DNA from: JAVVSR01 sp036654095
GTDB lineage: Bacteria; Bacillota; Clostridia; Christensenellales; CAG-917
Reading direction: 5' to 3'
DNA length: 64,000 nucleotides
NCBI GenBank assembly: GCA_036654095.1
Contig: JAVVSR010000004.1
Coordinates: forward strand, 52,703-116,702
The stretch's first letter is position 1. Every line of letters starts with the position of its first letter. Shown piece by piece: positions 26,121 to 34,592 of this stretch. Position numbers and translations under genes: made by a program. The notes beneath the pieces were generated by a model, which was given only the letters and a program-made list of their open reading frames with translations, searched no databases and was not told the origin of the DNA.

Positions 26121-26786
26121 CTAAACAATTTTACCATCTTTAAGAACAATTAAGCGATTGCATTCGGCGGCGATATCCATATCGTGAGTAACGATGATAA
26201 CCGTCTTTCCACTGTTGTTTATTTGTTTTAAAATACTAATAATTTTAGCGGCATTCTCGCTGTCAAGCGAGCCAGTAGGTTCGTCGGCGATTATAATGTC
26301 GGGATTATTTACTACTGCCCTTGCTATTGAAACCCGCTGTTGTTCGCCACCCGACAAGGTATATACCTTTCGCAAAATCAAGTTTTCTAAGCCAACGTCA
26401 AAAAGCGCATCCTTAGCAAGTTTTTCACATTCGGCTGTTTTTCTGCCTGCGATAATAAGTGGCAACTCGACGTTTTCCAAAACCGAAATTTCATTCATTA
26501 AAACAGGATTTTGAACTACAATGCCAACAGTTTTGTTTCTAAACTCGGCAAGTTTATCGCTTGATAGTTTTAAGATGTTCTGCTTTCTAAAAAAATAACT
26601 CCCCGAAGTTGGCGTATCAAGTCCGCCGATTATATTTATCAACGTTGACTTGCCGCTGCCCGATTTACCCGTAATTGCAACCAGCTCGCCCTCTGAAATT
26701 GTTAAGTCAACCCCGTCTAGCGCGCGCGTAAGCGCAGCCTGTTTATTTGGGTTGTAATATTTACAAATACTTTGGAGTTCTATCAT
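26121..26786 (-). CDS. ABC transporter ATPase of the MacB/LolD type (cluster C)
   Basis: The ATG at 26786 has GAGGTTGAAT as ribosome site; the upstream TTG does not. The 221-aa protein has Walker A TGKSGSGKSTLIN, the VVQNPVL Q-loop, signature LSGGEQQRVSIARA, Walker B IIIADEPTGSLDS and H-loop VTHDMDIA. It ends a run of three permease genes and overlaps the last of them by 26 bases, so ATPase and permeases are one transcript. Confidence 0.92.
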   Translation of the reverse strand: MIELQSICKYYNPNKQAALTRALDGVDLTISEGELVAITGKSGSGKSTLINIIGGLDTPTSGSYFFRKQNILKLSSDKLAEFRNKTVGIVVQNPVLMNEISVLENVELPLIIAGRKTAECEKLAKDALFDVGLENLILRKVYTLSGGEQQRVSIARAVVNNPDIIIADEPTGSLDSENAAKIISILKQINNSGKTVIIVTHDMDIAAECNRLIVLKDGKIV

Positions 26787-27819
26787 ATTCAACCTCGTTA
26801 AAACTATTTATTTTCGATTTATGTTGTATAACTAATAAATTGATTAATGCAATCAACGCGATTGCGCCCAATCCAATAAAAAACACCGCGCAAAAAGACG
26901 CGTTAAGATTTTTTTCAAAAAAGTACAAAAGTTTATTTCCCGAGGTAAACCTAGCTACGAGCATTGCCACAACATACGATATAATTGATAAACCATACAT
27001 TAAAAATCGTGTTTTCCCTTTAATAATAAATATTAAAGCGATACCTACAATCATCGATAAAATGCCACTCCACGATAAAAATTTAATTTCAAATGGCGGA
27101 ATGACGCCCCAACCAGATATATTTATTGAGCCTATTTTACAATCTTTTAAAATATCCAACATCGAAAAGCCTAATCCGCTTCCGTCTTTATCCAAATACG
27201 CAACTGTTGCATATGGATTTTCAACAAATTGATGGATATCAAACCCCTCAATAACAATTTGCGAACGGTATACAGCCGCGCAAGACGGCATTAAAGTGTA
27301 CACCTGCTCAAGCGAACAAGAACCTACTTTAACCGCATTGACTACCTTGATTGAATTGTCGACCATTGTCAAATCAAGCGTAAATTTATCGCCAATTTTA
27401 ATATTTTCAAGTTCCCAACCAGCGCAGTAAACTGCATACTCGTTTTCGCCAAGAACAACATTCGCTTGTTTTTTTGTATAGACGCTAATATCCACAGTTC
27501 CGCTTGGAATACAAGTAGGTACACTATATCCTTTGCCCTTGTAATTGAGTTTTGCCGTAGTCGCGCCATAAGGTGAAAAATATCCCAAATAATTATCTTT
27601 TCCAGTTGCTTTTATTTTCGCGTCTAAATCCAAATAATAATGGTCATTAGGGAAAGCTGTAAATGAATTCCCAAAATATTGAGTTTTGCTAACTAAGTCC
27701 TCATACATTTTTAAATTTGCTATTTGTATTGCAAGATTGCTTAAACAAATTCCGCCAATAGAAGTAAACAGTGTAATTAAAAAAACGCAAATTATGAACT
27801 TTATCTTGTTGTTTTTCAT
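26761..27819 (-). CDS. ABC permease-like membrane protein, cluster C third permease
   Basis: The 352-aa protein has one N-terminal helix (about 7-30), an extracytoplasmic domain of about 210 residues and several C-terminal hydrophobic segments (about 240-265, 270-292 and 305-330). GGGGG precedes the ATG, which overlaps the upstream gene's stop by 4 bases. The helix order is FtsX-like, but the C-terminal helices are closer together than usual. Confidence 0.7.
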   Translation of the reverse strand: MKNNKIKFIICVFLITLFTSIGGICLSNLAIQIANLKMYEDLVSKTQYFGNSFTAFPNDHYYLDLDAKIKATGKDNYLGYFSPYGATTAKLNYKGKGYSVPTCIPSGTVDISVYTKKQANVVLGENEYAVYCAGWELENIKIGDKFTLDLTMVDNSIKVVNAVKVGSCSLEQVYTLMPSCAAVYRSQIVIEGFDIHQFVENPYATVAYLDKDGSGLGFSMLDILKDCKIGSINISGWGVIPPFEIKFLSWSGILSMIVGIALIFIIKGKTRFLMYGLSIISYVVAMLVARFTSGNKLLYFFEKNLNASFCAVFFIGLGAIALIALINLLVIQHKSKINSFNEVEYDRTPKYL

Positions 27820-28952
27820 AATAAACCCCCACTATGAGTACTTATGCCTTTTTTATAAATATTAGCACCAAACATCAACGCTGTTAATAGAATAATAAAT
27901 AAAAGACAAACGGGCATTATTATCGCTATTGCTAAATTGACAGAGAAAGCGCTTGATGATATTAAAAGTATAACAAAGTAAAGCGCAAACGATATAGTAG
28001 AACAGCTTAAAAAGTAAGCGCAAATAGCTTTAATTAATGTATTCCTTGCGCAACCGCATAGCATAAACGAATTTAACATTGATTGACTTTTTTGCATATA
28101 AACGCACATAACTGCAATAAAACTAAACACACACAGCAACCCTATAACAGCTATCGGCGGAGCTAACATTTTTAAATAATCTGTAAAAACCATTTTTTCT
28201 TGTTGATATAATTTTGATAGTTCTATTGCATTGCCACTGCTTTTTAATATTTCGACATTGCTTGCCAACTCCCAATCGCTGATATTGTCATTAAACAAAA
28301 CAATACTACCTAAATTCGTCATAGGCTTTGCCACATTAGGCTTTAATCCATCAACTGAAAAAATGATTTTAGGAAAATATACATCGTCAACTTGTTGACT
28401 CTTTAATGAGTCAAGTTCCCCGTATCCTAACGGCATATAACATTGATAATTTTTGGAAAGAATACCTGTAATATTAAAAACATAGCTTTCGCCATTAACT
28501 AATATTGAAATTTTATCACCAACTTTTTGTTTAGACCTTTTTTCAATGACCGCATTAATTTCCCCTTCTATAACGGGCGCGTCGGTAAACCATTTTCCCG
28601 ATGAAAGTTCGGCCTTGAAATTATGCGCTATGTAATTTGAATAAATGGTATAATTTAATCCCAAGCCACTGCCGTCAACTTTAAAACTATTTACAGAGTA
28701 AACCATTTCAACGCTTTTAAGCTCGGCCAAACCAGAGTTATCGTAGTCGAAAGGTTCGCCTGTCCTGTTTGAAAAATAAGCGCCACATTCATTTTTAAAC
28801 GGCTTAAAAAATTTTAAATTAACCATAAAGTCTTGAAGCATTACAACAAAAAATGCCGACAGTAAAAGTATAACAGCAAAATAAAAAACCGAAATTAACG
28901 CATAACCCTTGTTGCGCTTTATTAAAAGTTTACACAATTTTAAGCTACTCAT
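27816..28952 (-). CDS. FtsX-type ABC permease, cluster C second permease
   Basis: The 378-aa protein has a single N-terminal helix (about 15-40), an extracytoplasmic domain to about 265 and three helices near 270-290, 310-330 and 340-365. Its start overlaps the end of the first permease by 8 bases. The ending of the first helix, SAFFVVMLQDFM, and the FIAVMCVYMQKSQ loop are typical of FtsX-fold exporters. Substrate unknown. Confidence 0.75.
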   Translation of the reverse strand: MSSLKLCKLLIKRNKGYALISVFYFAVILLLSAFFVVMLQDFMVNLKFFKPFKNECGAYFSNRTGEPFDYDNSGLAELKSVEMVYSVNSFKVDGSGLGLNYTIYSNYIAHNFKAELSSGKWFTDAPVIEGEINAVIEKRSKQKVGDKISILVNGESYVFNITGILSKNYQCYMPLGYGELDSLKSQQVDDVYFPKIIFSVDGLKPNVAKPMTNLGSIVLFNDNISDWELASNVEILKSSGNAIELSKLYQQEKMVFTDYLKMLAPPIAVIGLLCVFSFIAVMCVYMQKSQSMLNSFMLCGCARNTLIKAICAYFLSCSTISFALYFVILLISSSAFSVNLAIAIIMPVCLLFIILLTALMFGANIYKKGISTHSGGLL

Positions 28953-29937
28953 ATCGTTTTATCTCAACTTCTTTTGCAGAATATTTATAAATAAACGCGC
29001 CGTAAATTGGCAACATTATCAACAAGTAAAATATGTTAAATATAAAATAGTCATTAAACTTCAACTTATACGGAAGCAAAAACATTTTTTCACTATCTTG
29101 AACAAGCAACCCCTCTAAGCCAAAGTATATTAAGTCACTTGAAATAAATATTAGGCAACAAATAACACCTAAAATTATGACACTTGATAAAATTACATCT
29201 TTTAGTTTTGCGCCGCAAAGCTTATAGGTTTTAAAAAAACTTGCCGACTTTTGCAAAATGTATTTCACGCATATCGCTATTGCAATAATGGAAAGTAAAA
29301 AGAGAAACAAGAATATATAAAAAATCGGAGTTGCAAAAAAGTTTTTATATATGTTTTTATCGAATAACTTTAATATTTGATAATCCGAAAAGATTGAGCG
29401 TAAATCGCTTTCAACAGACTTTATTTTTATAACTTTTGCGTCTAATATCACTTGCTCTACACTATATTTATCGCTTACATATTTTAAATCAATATAGTAT
29501 TCATAGCTACCCGAACATTCCCCCACGACGGTAAACTTTTCGCCACCTAGCTCAACAACTTTATTTAAACTATGGCTTGATGTCGACAAAATTTGCTTTT
29601 CTCCATCAATTCGCTTCCCGCTAAAGATAATTTTATCCGATAAACTACTAGTAGCGTACAATCCATTACCCAAATTATAAGCTACTTCATAGAAATCGTT
29701 TTTATTTAATTTTTTTGTTTTATTTACAACATCGTTTAACTTTAGATTTTCAACTTCAACGATATACTTACAATTACTATTTGTATAAGATATGCGATAT
29801 GCAAAATTTATGGCATATAGTTGGGCAATATTACACATCACAAGGCACAACAAAACACATATCGAAATTGCCTTTTGGCCATTTACAATTACGAAAAAAT
29901 GTTTTAAGTAAGTTTTGAAAAATCTAAAATTTTTCAT
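28945..29937 (-). CDS. FtsX-type ABC permease, cluster C first permease
   Basis: The 330-aa protein is the clear relative of the cluster A permease at 206-1168. It shares the KAISICVLLCLVMCN helix, a mid-domain KFTVVGECSGSYEYYIDLK stretch matching the cluster A FTIVGVSNFDYGVLVDMN, and C-terminal helices in the same spacing. No Shine-Dalgarno is close to the ATG (AAGGAT is about 30 bases upstream), again like cluster A, hinting at shared translational coupling to an upstream frame. Confidence 0.75.
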   Translation of the reverse strand: MKNFRFFKTYLKHFFVIVNGQKAISICVLLCLVMCNIAQLYAINFAYRISYTNSNCKYIVEVENLKLNDVVNKTKKLNKNDFYEVAYNLGNGLYATSSLSDKIIFSGKRIDGEKQILSTSSHSLNKVVELGGEKFTVVGECSGSYEYYIDLKYVSDKYSVEQVILDAKVIKIKSVESDLRSIFSDYQILKLFDKNIYKNFFATPIFYIFLFLFLLSIIAIAICVKYILQKSASFFKTYKLCGAKLKDVILSSVIILGVICCLIFISSDLIYFGLEGLLVQDSEKMFLLPYKLKFNDYFIFNIFYLLIMLPIYGAFIYKYSAKEVEIKRYE

Positions 29938-30078
29938 TATGATTTTGTGTTTATAAAATTAATTATCCTTTAAATTATTTTTGATAGTATTTCAATGACA
30001 TTGTGTATTTTTAACAAATATTCGCACCAAGCAGAACTATTAAACTTGATAATTTCAAATGTTTCGTACCGCTTAAAA

Positions 30079-30783
30079 TCACTTCTCAACTTCCGCAAAG
30101 TACACCATATTAAGAACATCTGTCGTGGCTATATTTTTAGGGAATCTAATTTCCATATAGTACTTATAATTTCCGTCGTTAAAAAAACATTCCAAGTTAT
30201 ATGATTTTTTCAAATAGTCATATTCACGATTATAATTTACAGTAAAGCCATTCCACGATATTAAATTTGAATAGTTTTCGTAATATAACAGTGAATTTAT
30301 AACGCTATTTTCAGGTAGCATATATATCTCAATAGATTCATAATCGCTGCCCGCCGCGTATAATGAAACAAATGCGCCAAACAGCATTTGAGGATTATTT
30401 TTTGCCGTCAATATAGAAGCAGAAGAAATATTACACTTTATTGTTGGACAAAGCGTATTAAAGCCATATTTTGTTGACAGCTCCGACAGCCCGCCAATTT
30501 CCTCTAAATTAATTTCCGATATATCTGAACAAAAGTTTATTCCGCCTTTTTGACCGTCAAATTTATCAAATCCATTTCTGCTAGATATTGCCAACGGAAT
30601 TGCCACCGACAACGAAACAGCCAACACCAACATCACAATAAACGAGCTAAATAATAATTTCCGAATTGGCAAATTTTTGCGCACCGCTGCGCCTCTTTCT
30701 AGTTTGCTAAAATCAACTTCGCTCCCTTTTGCTGTCGACACAACATATTTTTGCATTATTTCATCAAACTTCTTGTTTTCCAT
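30079..30783 (-). CDS. Membrane-anchored protein with anti-sigma-like architecture
   Basis: The 234-aa protein has a basic cytoplasmic N-terminus of about 45 residues, one transmembrane helix (LLFSSFIVMLVLAVSLSVAI, about 43-62) and a soluble extracytoplasmic domain of about 170 residues. This is the topology of anti-sigma factors and signal sensors, but no anti-sigma zinc motif is seen and no sigma-factor gene lies nearby. GAGG precedes the ATG. It lies between the secreted peptidase gene and the cluster C permeases and is probably in the same operon. A role in sensing or in the transport complex is inference. Confidence 0.6.
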   Translation of the reverse strand: MENKKFDEIMQKYVVSTAKGSEVDFSKLERGAAVRKNLPIRKLLFSSFIVMLVLAVSLSVAIPLAISSRNGFDKFDGQKGGINFCSDISEINLEEIGGLSELSTKYGFNTLCPTIKCNISSASILTAKNNPQMLFGAFVSLYAAGSDYESIEIYMLPENSVINSLLYYENYSNLISWNGFTVNYNREYDYLKKSYNLECFFNDGNYKYYMEIRFPKNIATTDVLNMVYFAEVEK

Positions 30784-30909
30784 TGCTTAACCTCACTTTT
30801 AAACACTTAAAACACTTATTTGTAACACATTAACAATTTTTACATCATATGTTTAACTTTCACATTGCCCTAGTATATTTCGCTTTAAATTGACGCGCTA
30901 GGGTAACAA

Positions 30910-31812
30910 TTATTGTACATGTAACCCCTCGGCATTATATAGCATACCCTTTGTTCCAACAACATAATATTCACCAGCCGATTGTACGCCAGGTGATATA
31001 TTAAGATATATTTTGGTTTTTATGAAATATCCTTGCGCGTCATAATACTCCACAACATTATAACCATAGGCTATTGCAATATGATTAGGTATGTAGCTAC
31101 TATTATTTAAAGTAACAGTGCTTCCAGTGTCGGTAACGCGAGTAAGCGTATATCCACAAAAGTATAACGAAACGGGATTTCCACTATTGAACTGTATAAT
31201 TACTTTATTTATATCAATCGAATCATTACTCATAACCGATGTAGACGTCGCCACTTTACCCTTTGAATTAACGTACGAATATAAACCCGCCCTATATTGC
31301 GCCTGCGATGTGCCGGCATTAGGATTGTTTGTGCTCATACTCAAATATAACGAGTCAATAACGCTTTGTTTTTTAGCTTGATTTACGCTCATTCCATAAT
31401 AAATATAACTATTTGTCCCTTGATAACCGGGAGTATAATCAGGTATAAATGTATCATAAAACCTATCATAATAACCCAAGATATTTGCGCCAGCCACGTT
31501 TGCGCAGGTATTGTTCAACGAGGAATTTGTATTAAAATAATTAGGAAAAGAACTGTTAATTAAATATCCGACTGATTGTTTTGTTGCATAGTTTATAGTT
31601 TCAGTTGAAGTTGTGTAACCTCTAGCGTCACCATAATTTGGGTCACCCGTATAATAAATTTCATTTTCTGAATTATTTAATTCGGCCGAAGCATTTGCTG
31701 TATTGTTTAAATTGCCCGCAAATATTGGAGTTAGACCCGAACAAATTACAACCAATAAGGTTATAAAAACAATAGTGGATAAGATTTTTTTGATGTTTGC
31801 GCATTTTCCCAT
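30910..31812 (-). CDS. Secreted papain-like (C39-type) cysteine peptidase
   Basis: The 300-aa protein has a signal peptide or anchor at about residues 8-33 (KKILSTIVFITLLVV then SGLTPIFA). Catalytic-type motifs are NTCANVAGANILGYYD with Cys103 at the head of a helix, and IPNHIAIAYGYN with His244. This pair matches C39-like (papain-fold) peptidases. An Asn or Asp after the His is expected; N271 is a candidate. GAGGTACG precedes the ATG. It is first in line with the membrane-anchored protein and ABC cluster C. Cleaving a peptide handled by the transporter is one plausible role; cell-wall peptide cleavage is another. Confidence 0.72.
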   Translation of the reverse strand: MGKCANIKKILSTIVFITLLVVICSGLTPIFAGNLNNTANASAELNNSENEIYYTGDPNYGDARGYTTSTETINYATKQSVGYLINSSFPNYFNTNSSLNNTCANVAGANILGYYDRFYDTFIPDYTPGYQGTNSYIYYGMSVNQAKKQSVIDSLYLSMSTNNPNAGTSQAQYRAGLYSYVNSKGKVATSTSVMSNDSIDINKVIIQFNSGNPVSLYFCGYTLTRVTDTGSTVTLNNSSYIPNHIAIAYGYNVVEYYDAQGYFIKTKIYLNISPGVQSAGEYYVVGTKGMLYNAEGLHVQ

Positions 31813-32561
31813 TTTCCGTACCTCGTTTTTAGTTTATCTATTTTCATATAATTAAAATTGTATACATTTTTTATAGCGCATAATTAACAAAATTGTTTAA
31901 AACAAAAAATCTTTGATGTTAAAACAGCTATTCAATACAAAACCACACACTTGCAACAAATATAAACTTAAAAAATGCCGATTTATAAATTTTAAAAACA
32001 ATACTCAAGTTTTTTATGACCAATCTAAGCGCGCTATAAAACAAATTTGATGTTTTAATAAAAATACCTAAATCAATTTAATGATATCACATAATATATT
32101 AAATCTCAATTACTTGCGTATACTCGCGCGCGTAAAAAAACAAGTATCGAGAACTATTGTAAAGCCTCAAAGGAGAGCTTTCTGCGCTCCTTTGATATAT
32201 AATACCCCTAGCGTCAACACTATTGCCGATGCTCACCCTCTATCAACTTATTTCCACTATAAACATTATACTATTATAATTTTCGACCAACTTAAAACTA
32301 TAACAATTTACTTCCTATGCTTGTCCCAAAATTTTTGTATAACTACTCAAAATATCCAAATAGTCACTGTTTTAAATATGTCAATTATATACTAACCTAT
32401 TTTCCACAAAAAATAGCTTGCATATGTTTGCTTTATTGCCGCTATTAAGTATAACAATTTGAACTCAACGTTTGTCCCAGGATTTTATGCAAATAATAAC
32501 TATTTTTTATTATTTTTATCTATTTATATCTTTTTTTGTTATTTATCTAAAAAATAATCAA
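31813..32561. other. Long AT-rich intergenic region
   Basis: This stretch of about 750 bp has no convincing gene. It holds a 9-bp perfect hairpin (TCAAAGGAG at 32167-32175, CTCCTTTGA at 32187-32195) without a T run. It also holds an imperfect direct repeat of about 50 bp (near 32293-32346 and 32446-32497) sharing TATAACAATTT and TTGTCCCA. A 104-codon plus ORF at 32081-32395 lacks a ribosome site and a recognisable domain. It may be decayed sequence. Confidence 0.45.
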
Positions 32562-32588
32562 AAAAGACAACCATTTAGGTTGTCTTTT
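32562..32588 (-). terminator. Terminator of the DegV gene
   Basis: An 11-bp perfect stem AAAAGACAACC/GGTTGTCTTTT with a 5-nt loop, bidirectional, 31 bp past the DegV stop. Confidence 0.85.
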
Positions 32589-32618
32589 AATTTGTTCAAT
32601 ATTATTTAATTTAAAATA

Positions 32619-33494
32619 TTACTTTTTGCGCGGCTTTCCAAAGAAGTAAATAACTAGCGCGTTATACCCCGAATGACCAGCTACAAGATAGTTAATAAAA
32701 CTGTACTTAATTTCCTTTCCGGGAGCTAGCAATTTAATTTTTTCGCCAAGTTTTTCAGCCTCGGCCATCTCGCCCGAATGACCAATCATAATAAACTCAT
32801 TTTTATCGGCCTCGTAGTTTTCCTCAAAACACTTGAGCATTGCTTGAATCGCTTTCTTGCGCCCAATACCCTTTGCCATAAGCGTAACTTTACCTTCATT
32901 GTTGATTTCAAGCACGGGCTTTAAATGAACTAAAATACCAATAAGCGCTGCAATGGCTGATATACGCCCGCTGTTTTTAATGTTACGAATATCGTCAACA
33001 ATAAAAATATGGTGCATAAATTGTTTATTAGCTTCAATCCAAGCAACAATTTCATCAATAGATTTATCGGCTGCTTGCATTTTTTTAGCTTGACAAACCA
33101 TAATGCCTTCACCACCACCGCCACTTAACGTATCAACAATTTCAATTCGTCTTTCGGGGTACTTTTTTTTGAGAGAAGTTACAACGGTAGAAATATTATC
33201 AAAACTTCCGCTCATACCCGACGAAAAACAAATATATAAAATATCTAACCCTTTTGATAAAATATCCTCGAAAACAGCAGTAGCCTTAAATTGGTTAATT
33301 TGCGAAGTTTTAATTAAATTCCCTTGGCCTAATAGCTCGTAAAAATCCATAATCGGCAACTCTTCAATCGTGCCGTCATAGTCCTTCCCTGCAATCGAAA
33401 AAGGGAATGGTAGTCTAATAGTAGGATTTGCCTCATAGTATCCGAAATACATATCGGCAGTAGAATCAGTTGCAATAATATATGAGTTATTCAT
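32619..33494 (-). CDS. DegV-family fatty-acid-binding protein
   Basis: The ATG at 33494 follows AGGAG, and the protein then begins MNNSYIIATDSTAD, with the DegV N-terminal motif. Other family features are the GLDILYICFSSGMSGSFDN motif that binds the fatty-acid head group and the VDTLSGGGGEG segment. DegV proteins hand fatty acids to the FakA kinase for lipid synthesis. At 291 aa the length is normal. It is a single gene with its own terminator. Confidence 0.93.
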   Translation of the reverse strand: MNNSYIIATDSTADMYFGYYEANPTIRLPFPFSIAGKDYDGTIEELPIMDFYELLGQGNLIKTSQINQFKATAVFEDILSKGLDILYICFSSGMSGSFDNISTVVTSLKKKYPERRIEIVDTLSGGGGEGIMVCQAKKMQAADKSIDEIVAWIEANKQFMHHIFIVDDIRNIKNSGRISAIAALIGILVHLKPVLEINNEGKVTLMAKGIGRKKAIQAMLKCFEENYEADKNEFIMIGHSGEMAEAEKLGEKIKLLAPGKEIKYSFINYLVAGHSGYNALVIYFFGKPRKK

Positions 33495-33773
33495 AGAACT
33501 CCTAATAGATAAGCAAAAGTACATTCATCACTTATGTTAACATTGTAACACTTATTTACATAAATGTCTATAATGCAACACTAAACATTTGTTACTATTT
33601 ACCGTTTTAACTTAAAAAAGCATATTAAACTGATAAAATTAATTACGTATAACTAAATTAAACGCTAACATTTTAATTTACTTTAGTTATGCATACTTTT
33701 TAAACAAATATTCAAGTGTTCAATCGCAGCAGAAAACTTTAATCCGCATTTTCAAAATGACACATTTATAATT

Positions 33774-34028
33774 TTAAGTTTTGTTGCGAAAAAGCTTAAC
33801 AATCATCGCGATACCTCCCGGAACGCTAACAACCGAAATTAAAATACAAGCAATTCCAATAGGAATTGGATAACTTGTTAAATTGTTTTTAAATACATAA
33901 ATACTCAACATCATAAAAATAACACCGATTGCCATAGCTAAAATAGCTTTAGCTAATAATCCTATTTTTTCGACAGTTTTAATCTTTCTACCTAAATCTT
34001 TCATTTTATTTCTAGCCTCATCAATCAT
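33774..34028 (-). CDS. Small membrane protein, 84 aa, start abutting an 11-bp repeat array
   Basis: The likely start is the ATG at 34028 (MIDEARNKMKDLGRKIK), giving a charged N-terminal helix and two hydrophobic helices (about 25-47 and 51-75). A longer frame to 34115 merely reads the repeat as KQQQN-type residues. No Shine-Dalgarno precedes the ATG, because the tandem array begins about 9 bases upstream. The array may have replaced the original leader, so expression is uncertain. No family recognised. Confidence 0.55.
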   Translation of the reverse strand: MIDEARNKMKDLGRKIKTVEKIGLLAKAILAMAIGVIFMMLSIYVFKNNLTSYPIPIGIACILISVVSVPGGIAMIVKLFRNKT

Positions 34029-34036
34029 TATAATGT

Positions 34037-34373
34037 TTTGTTTTGCTGTTGTTTTGCAGCTGTTTTGCTGTTGCTTTGCCGTTGCTTTACTGTTGTTTTG
34101 TTGTTGCTTTGCCACTGCTTTACTGTTGCTTTACTGTTGTCTTGCAGTTGTTTTACTGTTGTTTTGTTGTTGCTTTGCAGTTGCTTTACTGTTGTTTTGT
34201 TGTTGTTTTGCTGTTGTTTTGCTGTTGTTTTGCAGCTGTTTTGCTGTTGCTTTACTGTTGCTTTGCCGTTGTTTTGCCGTTGCTTTACTGTTGTTATGCC
34301 GTTGCTTTACTGTTGTTTTGCTGTTGTTTTGCCGTTGCTTTACTTTTGCTTTACTGTTGCTTTACTGTTGTTT
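34037..34373. repeat. 11-bp tandem repeat array, about 30 copies
   Basis: Units are CTGTTGTTTTG with variants CTGTTGCTTTA and CCGTTGCTTTG. Because 11 is not a multiple of 3, all plus frames stay open and read the same hydrophobic peptide, which produces three overlapping long false ORFs. On minus it reads Gln/Asn/Lys/Ala-rich. One unit per helical turn is notable. Confidence 0.9.
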
Positions 34374-34592
34374 CAAATTAATACACTGGTTAAATTATCT
34401 TTAATGTTCGTATTGATTATTTTTAATATTTTCATTATTTTTTGTCGTACTTAACAACATTTTCTGTTGCCATTTAAAAGCTGCGATATACTTTAAACGC
34501 TTAGTTTTCGTATGCAAAAAAGTATTAATATAATTTAAAATAAGCGCGTTAATTAAAAATTTGCTCGCCTTAATATTTATCTAAGTTGCAAA

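Noticed and set aside
29960..30078. Short minus-strand frame downstream of the anchor protein, about 35-40 codons
   Set aside because: It has only TTG starts inside the upstream gene and no ribosome site; kept as a hint of coupling but not called.
32081..32395. 104-codon plus ORF in the long gap
   Set aside because: No ribosome site and no recognisable domain; it spans a hairpin and decayed repeats.
34033..34454. Three overlapping plus-strand ORFs of 112-138 codons
   Set aside because: All are the 11-bp repeat array read in three frames; they share the same hydrophobic peptide and have no ribosome site.
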